Source: Gnetum montanum
Taxonomy: Eukaryota; Streptophyta; Gnetopsida; Gnetales; Gnetaceae
DNA length: 64,000 bases
Assembly (NCBI GenBank): GCA_015680685.1
Contig: MNCI01002112.1
Coordinates: 62,001-126,000 of the forward strand
Reading direction: 5' to 3'
A program made the position numbers and the translations under genes. The notes under the pieces are model-generated. The model did no database searches. It had not been told where the DNA came from and saw only the letters and a list, made by a program, of their open reading frames with translations. Shown one piece after another: positions 11,274 through 22,151 of this stretch. The stretch's first letter is position 1, and each line of letters begins with the position of its first letter.

Positions 11274-12664
11274 TTGAGAAGGGCCTACGTTGATCTCAAA
11301 GGGTATCCAGTCTAAATTGAGCTTGAGGCGATGCCAAACCTCATCTGTTATGATGTCCATCCAACTCCTATTGCTAGGTTCAACATCTGCAGCAGCGGCT
11401 CTCTCCCTTTCCACGATCGTCCATTTTGGAGGTCTTGGGGATAAGGAGATGGTTGCAGTCTCTCCTATGGGAAGGTTCACTTTCAAGTCAAGAGATTTCT
11501 TAACCTTTACCTACTCTTTGAATTTGGTGTAGGCCTTAGAAGCATTGATGGCATTCATGAATGGTTCATACGTGAAGGCCTCCACAGCATAGCCTTTGTA
11601 TAGTTTTCGATGGGTATCATTCTCCAGCTTGTACATGTGTTTGTGGTTTCTCTGGGTTTGCCCCCATTCAAAAACCTTGGCACTAAAATATTTCATGTCT
11701 TAACACTTCTAGACTAGCAAGTCCATCTGCATTTGCTGTTCAATTATCTTGGGAGTGGATTCAATGTTCTAACGCATGATAGTCCAAAACCTAGCGTAGT
11801 CTTCTACAGCCATGCCCCAGTCCTCATTATTAGGATCACAGGTTACGAGGAACTCGATCCTCAACCTAAGATTCTCCACCTCAGTGACCAGGTCAACCTC
11901 TCTTTGCTTAGCCCTTTGGACTTGTTTTCACAGGTCCTGGTTGATGCACTTATACTCCCATAGGGAGTGTGCTCAGTGCAAGACACACTTGTAAGTCTCA
12001 TTGAACATGCGACGAGGAACCGTGGTCATGTTAGGTGAGAGTGTACGCACGATGCCAACTATCATATGTTGTGCTGGGTCCCATTTGAGCCAAGAGGCTA
12101 CCTTGACACAAAGAGCGTAGCAATTGCGTTAGCATAGAAAAATCAATAAACTCAAAATTTTTAGCATAACAACATAAGGACACTTAAAATCGCTACTTAC
12201 CCACATCAGGGTCCACCTACTGAAGATGTTTTATCATGTCATCGAAAAGTCCCTACATAAACGTAAACTTGTTAGAGATCTCAGCCCATGACTCCATGCG
12301 AATCGGAGGGGGTCCTGTAGCATCAACAGTAGCACCTATCACATGAGTAAGCATATCAGCAATGGCCATAATGGACTATGATAAGGCAGACATATCACCG
12401 AACTCACCAACGTTCGACTACGGTCTTTCTTCTTGCTGATGCAAGACAATGGTGGTAGCCTTGGTGGAAGGCCCTGCTAAGTCTACATGAGCCCCTTCCT
12501 CATGCGCTAGTGCCTTTCCTTTCAAGAGACCAACGCCTTTTTTATTCAAGGGAGATGCCTCTTCGTTAGTAGGAGGAGGCTCCCAATGACAAGAGCTCAT
12601 TTATTCTTGAATAGGACCTCTGTGTCTTTATTCATCACCCTCGTCCTAGGGGCTGACACTTCTT

Positions 12665-12700
12665 CATCACCTTCTTCTTCTTCTTCTTCTTCTTCCTCTG
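12665..12700. repeat. CTT/GAA microsatellite
   Basis: About nine CTT-type triplets. On the minus strand they encode a Glu run at the start of an exon of the antisense gene, right after a splice acceptor (GCTAG|CAGAGG at 12700/12701). Confidence 0.8.
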
Positions 12701-15570
12701 CTAGCAAAGAAGCATGTTTGCATCGGTCCAAAATAATTTAGGTCAAAGTAGATGCTACGCTATGCTACACCACCTAGTGCATCATAGCGTAGTAAACAAT
12801 AACAAAATAAGCATTACACAAAATCATTTACCAATGGGGGATTGCATCCTCTATAGCTTAAGCCATAGTCTTCATCCCTCCTCTTCCTCCATGCAAAGGG
12901 TTTCCCTAGCTAGGGGAGGCCTCTTCCTTTGCAACTCCTGGGGCATAGTCTTGACTATGAGATGTTTCCCTCATGTCACGGTACCGACTATAGCAAGGGG
13001 CGTCTCTTCTATGATGTCCTAGCCATGAATTTTTTGAGCCACCAGATCCTTGGTCGTTATAGAAAACGACTCTGCAATTATTTCTAGGGGATCTTGGGCT
13101 TGTGAGGTCTGGAGGATTTGGTGAATCCATGGCCTGGAAATCTCGTTGCAATTTTGCATGACCTAGAATCCATCCTCTTGAACTACCAGAAACTCTATGA
13201 AGTGCTTCAAATAGCCTATGTAGAAGGCATAGTGTATGTTGAAGCAGGACTCCATTTTTTGATGGAGTCCCAAAATCTCAACCTGCAAGAATTAACATAG
13301 GAAACTAGCCTAGTTGTAATGGGCCCCTTCTTCCATAACCTCCTACATTATCTAGGCCTACTCAAGCCCCAGGACCTTCCCTTGGGTAAGCAGTTGGGGG
13401 AATGTCTAAGCACGGAAGACAGGGTAAATCTCCATGATGGGTCTATCCCTTAGCTTATCCATGGGGAGCCCTTCTCACTCCTTAACAAGCCCCAACCACT
13501 CATGGATATCCTTCTTCTGAAGGGTCAAATCCTTCTTGCCCTTCAACCCTATGAGGACACCATTGGTAGGAACACTGAACAGGCCTGTAAACAGCTAGTC
13601 ATTGATTTCAATGACCACCTACATGTCCCGTATGTGCACGCGGAAGTGGCCCACCATTTTAGAGAAGGAGTTGACTAGGGAAAGCATCTTAGTGGTAGGA
13701 ACACTCATGATTGGGGCCATGAACAGATCCATAAGCCCCACATTTTGGACGTTCTGGACTAGGGAGTTTGAGGCCTCATGGTTTAGCCACCGCTGGCTCA
13801 CTTCTACTTCACTGTATTTGAAGTAGATGTTTTCCCCTGCGTCTCATGGATACTACTACCACCCCCTAGGGCTTCTTCACCACTGCAATAGTTTTCACAA
13901 AACATGCTTAGCATAACGATGCAAGAAATACAAGGATTGCAAAAAAAAACTTAAGCATGCAACACTTACTGTTTGACCCACTGGGCCTATCCAGTAACGA
14001 GAATAGCAAGAGTTCAACCAAAACTTTTTCAACCATGATCGGCTTGAAGGGTTCTATCCACTCCTCATCCAGCCAACCCTTCTCCTTGCACTGATTGTAG
14101 GAAACATGAAACATGCTTGGGTAGGTATGGTATTCTCCCCCACACTGACCGATCACACCCACCCGCAAGTTCTTAGCAGAAGAGAACTCTCGTAGGGCTA
14201 GCTATGCTATAGCCAACAGAACTGATCGATCATGAACCCCATCATCATTGATAAAGAACCTGGTAATAAACACATACTATTAGCATTCGGCCAATATGGC
14301 TAGCATTGCACAATGCAGCAGGGCAAGGCTACAAGACTCACCTGCCAGCACAATAGACAGTCCCCTGTGGGTTCTGAAAGCACACCACCATGTAACATGC
14401 AAGGAAAAATGTGTTGTAATGGTGGTAGCAGCTATATTCAGACATGTCCCAGATCCAGGCTAAATGCCTTAACGCTACTAAGCATTGGCTAGATCCCTCT
14501 CCCTACTTGCTCATGATTTTCTCATCAGTAAAAAATCTCAGAATTCCCTGACTTGCCCCAGGCAACATGGCTTCTGTTATGTTGGATTCTTCCTCCTCTT
14601 CTAGGGAAGACCAAATGATCACACTGAAGTCATCGAGAAGAAATTATAGAAAGCCTTGTACCCCTTTCCTAAACCAGATCCCTTGCTCTTCCATACATAT
14701 CTGGGGAGGAGGAGCGTTGGCCGTAGGTCTGCTCACATGGCACAAGACCCCTCTAATTTCCAAAACAATCATCCTGGGCCTCAACCCCGCCCTACACAAC
14801 ATAATCAACGAATGTTAGCATCATACCTAAGGGCAATACATGTGCAATGTAGCAGCACATAGCAGTTCATGCATATAGCATAGCATAGCCCTCTGCCTGC
14901 ACATAGCGTAGTAAGGGTGTGAAAGCCTAGCGTAGCAAGAACATGCAAAAAGCCTAGCGTGGCAACAAAATAATTGAGGAGATGCCCTAAAAAAACATGT
15001 ATCACATAGCTGCATCACACACGGCCTAACCCTCCTAAGGGTTTTACGTTACGACATGCAAAGGTCAAGCAACTTCAACTACCCCAACCTCAGTGGTTAT
15101 AGCGACTGCGACGGTGGTAGTTTCAGCAGCCTTCCATGCAACCCCAACGTAATGTTTATGCATCTTCCATGACCAAAACGGTGACATCTTCGATGTAAAT
15201 GACAAAATGACATGACCACAAAAAACATAGGTAGCTAAGAATGGAAGCAAAATAAGAGCAAAGAACAATAGAAAGCACAAAATGAAAAAGCAGAGGAAGC
15301 ATAGTAACCTACTGGGTCAACGGTGTGCTCTTCCATGCCACAATGCATGCTTGTGGCACACACCCTAGGGTCTTCTTCACCTCCTCAACCTTTGCAAGTG
15401 CCAGATCAATCTTAGGAGCCATTGTCCTGCTTGTAGATTCACACTCTTCACTGTAAAAACTCACCTCGCTAGTTGTTAACACAATTGCTTCGTGCTCCAA
15501 AATCGCCTTATGCTCCGATGTGGGCTTTGTGATCTTACGGTGAGAATGGAAAAATTGCTAGGATTTAACC

Positions 15571-15590
15571 CCTATTTATTTATGGTCATA
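15571..15590 (-). promoter_or_regulatory. Possible TATA box of the antisense gene (B)
   Basis: The minus strand reads CATAAATAAATAGG about 70-80 bases upstream of the first ATG of the antisense gene (15500). It would serve transcription opposite to the element. The evidence is position and base composition only. Confidence 0.3.
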
Positions 15591-15769
15591 ATGATAAGAG
15601 GGGGAAAACTTGCCACTCTCTCTCTCCGATTAATGTAGAGCCCACCGTACAACATAGCATGCTCGCCACGACATTGTAGCACTGTTAGCATTAAAGCCTT
15701 GATAGGCTTCAAGCCAACTGTTTGCTTTCCCAAAAACAAAAAAATATATTTTTTTCGTTACAAGTCTGA

Positions 15770-16200
15770 AAAGACCTTAAACTAGTAATCTTGGCAATTG
15801 CAGCACGACTGGTCTGAAAAGACCCTAAACTAGCAGTTTTCAACGTGTTACATTCCCAGTATGCAATGACATTAAACTAACAACACCACATACTTACATG
15901 GGTGATTTTTGCATCTTCTTCCATATTGGTAGTGTTGTAATTTCTAGTAGTTTCATGTTTTCATGACAGCAGTTCGTATTTTCGCATTGATGGTTTGGCA
16001 CTCCTCATACCTACAGTTTCCTATTTCGCATACTATCATTTTGCATGTTACAATTTGGCAGTCTGAAAATGACACTAAACTAGTAGCTTGGCATTTTCAT
16101 ATCAAAAATCTCATAGCTTCACACTTTGCATCAGCAATTTTACACCTTTAGCAGTTCTACGCTCTTGTGTCTTAGTGGTCCGCCATGACCCTAAACTAGA
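15770..16200. repeat. Tract 2 of element B: dispersed TAAACTAG repeats
   Basis: Five spaced copies of CTGAAAAGACCTTAAACTAG-like sequence (near 15775, 15822, 15870, 16070 and 16185), 50-200 bases apart. The tract separates the antisense-gene 5' end from the splice-acceptor-like site and the RT module. Confidence 0.7.
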
Positions 16201-16325
16201 AAACTTTCAATCTTTACATCATCACACTTCACAAGTTGCATTTCGTCGCTGCTTTGCAAACTTTCATCACACACAATCTCTATCAAAAGAAGCATCTTAA
16301 CCAGGATTTTATTTTATGTTGGCAG

Positions 16326-19300
16326 GTCGAGCAAGAGATTGAAATCCATCGCGACCTTTCCATGCCTTTAACGTTAGCAAGGCCATAGGGTAGGCATGCG
16401 AGATAGTTGAACCCCAACATGATCGACTAGGGATTGACCATAACTAACACTATAGCAGCCTTAGAAGCATCCCTAGACTGGCCCAAGCATCTAGCCCAAG
16501 CCCTAGACTTAGAGGCCAAGGACCCTCTCGTCGAGATGCCTATGACCATGTTAAAGGGGGAGGTGAAAACGTTAAGACTCAGCTCCCTCCTAGACACAAA
16601 AATGCACAAAAGCGTAGCCAAGATTCTGCAAGACAACATCGATGTCTTCACATGGTCATACAATGACATGATGGGTTTGGATCTACAGCTGATTCAGCAC
16701 AACATCATCCTAGACCCATACAAGAAGGTAGTCAAGTAGAAGGCTTACAAAGTTAAGCAAGAAATCACACTAGCCATGAGGGATGAAATCACCAAGCTAT
16801 ACCAAGAAACTTTCATTTGCGTGGTTGACTATTCAAAGTGGGTGTCCAACGTCATTGTGGTTTCGAGGAAAACAGTAGGAATACAGATCTGTATAGACTT
16901 CTGGGACTTGAACAAAGCAATGATCAAGGATAACTTCCCACTTCTAAGAATCGATCAGCTCATTCATACCATGTCTGGACATGCCCTACTATCCTTCATG
17001 GATGGTTTCTCCGGATACAACCAAATCTGCATTAACCCATAGAATCAACTGTCAAAAACCTTCATGATCCCATGGGGGATCTTCAGCTACACGATCATGC
17101 CCTTCGGGCTCAAGAATGTTGGAGCAACCTACTAGCGAGCCATGAATTACATTTTCAGTGACTACATCCTAGGAACATTAAACGACTATGTGTATGATAT
17201 AGCGGTTAAGTCCAAGGAGGTAGCTAATCACCCATGCGATCTAGGGGTAGTTCTCAAATGTTTCCAAATGCACAACTTACATCTCAATCCTAAGAAGTGA
17301 ATTTTCAAGGTAAAAACTGGACACATGTTAGGGTTCATGGTATCAGAGGCTAGAATATGGGTGAACCCTGACAAAGTCAAGGCTATTTTCAACTTGGTGC
17401 CTCCCACGAACCTTAAGGAGCTACGTGGTTTGCAAGGTAGAGTGCAATTCATTTGAAGGTTCATAGCAAGGTTGACCAACAAGTTACATCCCATGCAACA
17501 TCTTCTAAAGAAAGGGGTTAACTTTGAATGAAAAAACTAGTGTCAACAAGCCTTCGATGACCTAAAGAAGGAACTCTCACACCTCTCGACTATGCATCCG
17601 CCACAAAGGAATAAACCCTTCTTTTTCTACCTTGCCACCTCCGACACATCTATAGCAGCATAGCTATGTCAGAAGCGAGACAACGGTTCTGAGATACCAG
17701 TGTATTATCTGAGCCATGCATTAATAGCGTACAAGGAAAAAATACAACGAAGTGGAGAGGAATTACCTTGCCTTAGTGTTCACACTAAAAAAGTGGAGGC
17801 ATTACCTATTTCGTGATACAACCAACATCATTTGCAAAAGCAATATACTTCGGGCTATCACTAACAACCTATAGGAAAGTAGCAGGATAGCCCGATGGAA
17901 GGTAATAACCATGGAGTTCAATTTATGCTATGTAAGTCAATCGTCAACAAAGGTTCAACCATAGAGACCTAGCTCACAGCCTCAGCCATTGATGACCAGG
18001 CAACCATAGACCCCGAATTCCTGAACAAATATGTTAGTAATGTCAACATCATCCCATCACATTTCAAAGCCACTTTACACTTCGAAGACGCCTCAACCAT
18101 GTGAGGGGGGTAGCACCGTTGTTGTCATAACATTCCACTCTAGGGAAATGCATCCATTCGATTATTGTTTTACATTCCCTTGCACCAACAACGTGGCAGA
18201 ATACGAAGGGCTACTCAGAGGCCTCTTAACTACCCGAGCATCATGCATACAACACCTGGTGATCCAGGGAGATTCATAACTAATCGTGAATCAAATCACC
18301 GAGGTCTACGCTTGCAAGGCTATGCACCTGCAACCCTATTGTGACCTAGCAAACATCCTGCTTAAGCAATTTGTAGCCACAAATGCCTTAGCTACCCTTG
18401 CATTAAACATTTCATCACATTCCTTGGAAAACTTGCCAACATCGATTATAGAATGCATAGAGCCTATCACTCAGGTAGAACATGTGGCCTTTGTCAGTGC
18501 TGCGGATACCCAGGAGTGGTATGCCAACATCAAAACTTATCTACAACATGGCAAATCCCTAAGTGGATTGACATCTGCCCAGAGAGATGCAATCTGTAAG
18601 TGTGCCCAGCAATATGTGCTCATGGTAAATGATGCCCTATGTCGGCGCCCCTATTGTTGGCATGTGTGGGTGGCGAGCAAGCACAAAAGGTAGTTAATGA
18701 AGTGCATGAGGGTCTGTGCACTGGACACATAGCACCGAGGGCTATGGCTGCAAAAATCAACACCTAGGGTACTACTGGCCCCACATGGAGTGTGACTGCC
18801 TATCAAAAGTCAAGATGTGCAACACATGTCAGAGATACACATATCTCATACACGTAGCACCTATGGTCCTATACCCAACATAAATCATGTGGCCCTTCCA
18901 ACAATGGGGACTAGACCTCATAGGGCTTATCATGCCTATATCCTCCACAGGGCATAGTTTCATTATCACCTCCATTGAGTACTTTACCAAGTGGGTGGAA
19001 GCTATCCCCCTGAGGAAGACGACGTCTCCGCAAATCTTCCATTTCATCCTAGAAAACATCAGAATAAGATTTGGACATCCAATAACTATTGTGACCGAAA
19101 ATGGGCCACAGTTCAGTAGTACGAAAACTTGAACCTTCTAGAAAAATCTAGGCATTAAGCAATTATTCTCCTCCCTGTATTATCCATCAGCGAATGGGTA
19201 GGCAGAGGCTACAAATAAGTCCATCATCAACTTGCTGAAGCGGATGCTTAACAATAGTAAGAGATGGTCGCACAAGTAGATCCTATATGTCCTATGGGCT

Positions 19301-19747
19301 TATCAAATGATGTGTAGGACCGCAACAAGTAAAACCCCTTATAGCCTTAGCTATGGATTTGAAGCTATGTTGCCTCTTAAGTTGCAGGTACCATCACTCT
19401 AGATGATCTTGTCCAACATCGTGAGCGAAGCCTAGAACAATGAGTCGCGGATCATCAACCTCGATTCAATAGAGGAGGAGCATGCGTAGATGCTGAGACA
19501 CATCAAGCACTACCAAAGCAAGTAGCAATAGAAGAACCATGAAGAACTACATCAACGACCAGTGCAGAAGGGAGACCTTGTTCTCAAGGCTGTCCGTGAG
19601 CACGTGAGCAAATTATCGGCTAGCTAGGAAGGTCCTTACTTGATCACTAAATCCTTTGGGAATAGAGCCTTTAAGCTGGTGGACATGGATGGCAACAAGT
19701 TCACCAACCCCATGAATCACTCATACCTTAAGTTTTCCTACATCTGA
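16326..19747 (+). pseudogene. pol of element B: RT, RNase H, second RNase H, integrase (Tat lineage)
   Basis: RT spans about 16770-17400 with WVSNVIVVSRK, ICIDFWDLNKA, SFMDGFSGYNQI, MPFGLKN and YVYD where the active site YVDD is expected (about 17186). An RNase H follows (about 17540-17880: FFFYLATSDTS, PVYYLSHAL). A second RNase H (about 18050-18330: NNVAEYEGLLRGL, IQGDS, IVNQI) marks the Tat clade. Integrase starts with YYWPHM and CNTCQRY, then WGLDLIG (18902), TENGPQFSS (Asp changed to Glu) and ANG.AEATNKS. The C-terminal part includes KGDLVLKAV and EGPYLITK, ending TGA at 19747. Several TAG codons, the YVYD change and the TEN change mean it is inactive. Confidence 0.9.
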
Positions 19748-19799
19748 AGCACAACGGCAGCCACCACCATCCACTACGACAATAAATTGGCAATCACAC

Positions 19800-20015
19800 C
19801 AAGCAGCGTCCGCAATGACGATAAACTAGCGGCATGGAGTAGTGTCCACGATGATGATAAACTATTGGCATTGGGCACCATATGCCATGATGTAAAACTA
19901 GCATGCCCTATCTGCTACGATGATAAACTGGCACATACGATTTGTTAGGATCTTAAACCAGCACAACGGTCCACTAGGACCTTAAACTAGCACACGGTTT
20001 ACCAAGACCTTAAAC
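19800..20015. repeat. Tract 3 of element B: TAAACTAGC repeats
   Basis: Seven spaced copies of GAYSWTAAACTRGCA lie between the integrase stop and the following LTR, about 20-50 bases apart. The core matches tracts 1 and 2. Confidence 0.75.
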
Positions 20016-20408
20016 TGGGTTCGTGTCACATCCCCAGCATGTATCTACACCAAGTACACATCAAATGAACATGCACAGTGCTGACGTGTGGGTGGGGCAT
20101 TGTAGCTCCAAAGTGCAGCTCATGATGCAATGGGGACATGCCCTGGAACATGTGCAATGCTGCCACCCTTGGCATTATGTTGACCCTCCAGAGATGTCGT
20201 ATGACATTACACTGGCCCACCCTGATGGTAGTTCCTTAGCTAGTTCCTACAACTAGAGTTCCAATAGTATTGTGGTCTAGCCACAATATTGTTACTCTCC
20301 AGCCCCCTACCAACTTCTTGGCTCAGACGACATTTAGCTATGTGGTAGCTGATCCAATTGTTGAACTAGGAATGCATTCCTTTGGCAGATATTCCAGAGC
20401 ATCTGCAC
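20016..20408. other. 3' untranslated region of element B, no gene seen
   Basis: No conserved protein is visible. A short inverted repeat (AGTATTGTGG at 20266-20275 and CCACAATATT at 20281-20290, loop 5) could form a hairpin. No polypurine tract is seen just before 20409, which matters for whether the next LTR belongs to B. Confidence 0.5.
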
Positions 20409-22145
20409 TGAAACACCCTACAAGAAAAATGCAGGGTCATCCTGGCTTCACTAGGCTCTTGTAGTCTGCATAGCACCATGGTAGTTCATTAGGAGAGGAG
20501 CATTCTGAGTCGAGAACGGCTAGTTTGGTAAATTTTCTACTTTAGGCATGAACGGGTTCCATACCAACCCGCTTGCCCACCATAGTAGTATGAACAGCCG
20601 GCAGCCTACTTAGAAGTAGTGTCCAGAATCGACGGTAGTACCCCAGCTGCACAAGAAAAACATTTCGGCAAATTTTCTAAATCATAAAGCCTGCTACGCT
20701 ACGCTACGATATGTAGCATAGTAAGCTTTAGAAAACAATGGTAGAACAAGATGTTATGCTACACGATGACATATAGCGTAGCATAGCAACAACTTCACTA
20801 CTCACTCCCCTTGCCCAATCTTGAGTTCTGCGGTGATGTCTCTTTTCGTCAGGAAGTGGCAGATCATGTCTACTGCTACCCTATGCTGAGCTAGATGGTG
20901 TAGCAAGGCGTAGCAATCCAACAAAAAGGGACAAAATACAGTTCAAAAGGCAAAATTAGCAAAGTTCACAAAACTTGCATCATGGAAAAATAGGTTGAAA
21001 ATCAGCAAAACTGTCACGATTAAGGCCAGTCGCTATGCTATGCTACGTAACGTAGCATCGCATAGCAAGTATGTGACGTACGACAGGATGTGCGGACAAG
21101 TGCTACGCCATGCGAAGCAACCCATGTCACAAAGCACAATGCGACATGTATGTGGCCATGCGACATCAATGCACTCCACCTAATCAGACCATTGGCACAC
21201 TCCTCTAGGAGCTGACGACATAGTCACGATGTAGTAGGATCGCAGTTATTACTCACATCGTAATGGTCTTGTAAGTCGAATGGTTACAAACGGCTCAAGT
21301 AACGCTAGTGACGTGGTGCAAGTCTGCGGCACATAGTATTCAAACAGTCACCTTTGCTTACATTCAGCCCTATAAATAGTGCATCAAACAGCACATAAAG
21401 AGGTCCAGAAAAAAAATTAAAAAATATTCTTGGCTAAAAAAAAGAGAAAGATACCTGCAATCTCGCAAAAAAGAAAAGAAAAGGAAAAGCCAGTAATCTA
21501 TAAAGGAACCTCTCTCGACTAGCATAAAGCCTGGGGCTTCGTTCTACCACCTTGGTAGGATCCCGCCTGCATTGTATATATGTAAAGCCTGTGCCCAAGT
21601 GCGTAGCTATTTCTATTTCTTGACACGCCTTGGTTACCCTCGAAACTTCTGCACTCTATCACGCTGTGCAACCGATTGTATCCACCCTGACCAGACGGAT
21701 TTGTAGCTCTGAAGTGGTGCATGTTCTTAACTGTATCTTATGTTACCTCTTATTTACTATCCAGATTTCTTATATTATTTTCTATCTTATTTACCTTCAA
21801 GCATCATCTTGTATTACTACCACACTTAGGTTTCTCATGCTCGGCATTACTTTCGCATTGCCATCGTATCTCTATTTTATTCATTATTTCACATTATTAT
21901 TGCATTTTTTTAGTCCCTTTCTTTTCTCGCTCTATCTACCTGTAAGCACTATCTCGCAACTCGTACAATTTATATTGAAAAAGGCTATATTAACGTCGAT
22001 GTAAGTCCTATCTAATTGACCAGACTATTCAAGGCACCCTGTGTTCGCACACACCCAGCACCGTCCTCCCATGGGCACAAGGTTGGAACTGTTGTGTCTG
22101 CCGACCTCGGCGTTCATCCAGCCGTTGATGTTTTCAGTCACTATA
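20409..22145 (+). mobile_element. LTR 2 (5' LTR of element C)
   Basis: TGAAACACC...CACTATA, about 1.74 kb, aligned with LTR 1 over its length. It has GCTAYGCTA palindromes (about 20692-20790, 20880-20915, 21030-21070), TATAAATA at 21371-21378 and a CTAATTGACCAGACTATT block near 22012. The left 5 bp are TGCAC. It is followed directly by a primer-site-like TGGTGCTAG and the leader of element C, so it is the 5' LTR of C. Whether it is also the 3' LTR of B is open. Confidence 0.8.
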
Positions 22146-22151
22146 GTTTTA

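Larger units (their letters stand above)
11053..15560 (-). pseudogene. Antisense intron-containing gene of element B (most complete copy)
   Basis: An unrecognised gene opposite to gag-pol. From its 5' end I see: exon around 15309-15560 (ATG at 15500, EHEAIV... KIDLALAKVEEVKK), an unclear part with a likely intron (14700-15300), exon about 14342-14690 ending CAG|GTGAGT, intron 14260-14341, exon 13970-14259, intron 13883-13969, a long exon from 13882 (RWLNHEAS, SFSKMVGHF, LFTGLFSVPTNG), possible acceptor at 13283, exon 12832-13282 (ISRPWIHQI, SITTKDL), intron 12701-12831, exon 12201-12700 with a Glu run, intron 12098-12200, exon 11274-12097 (coiled-coil-like, then LPIGETATISL), intron 11188-11273, acidic exon 11053-11187 ending DNP-stop. 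Scattered TAG/TAA/TGA codons make it a pseudogene. No enzyme motif was recognised. Confidence 0.6.
10597..16325 (+). other. Possible sense-strand intron between protease and RT, element B
   Basis: The 5.7 kb between protease and RT has no sense coding. Its right end, TTTTATTTTATGTTGGCAG at 16307-16325, is a strong plant 3' splice site directly before the first codons of the RT module. A weaker donor GTACC follows the last shared protease-linker residues. In element D the matching positions are GTATGC at 42801 and ...AACATGTAG ending at 54504. Ogre elements are known to have a spliced intron between PR and RT. Against it, the donor phase in B does not restore the pol frame, and C and E lack GT there. 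Confidence 0.35.

Noticed and set aside
12417-13022. Plus-strand ORFs inside the antisense gene of B as genes
   Set aside because: Only the minus-strand frames are conserved with copies A, C and D and bounded by splice sites.
11053-15560. Naming the antisense product a plant mobile domain or other known transposon-carried protein
   Set aside because: I could not match any block with confidence to such families, so it is left unnamed.
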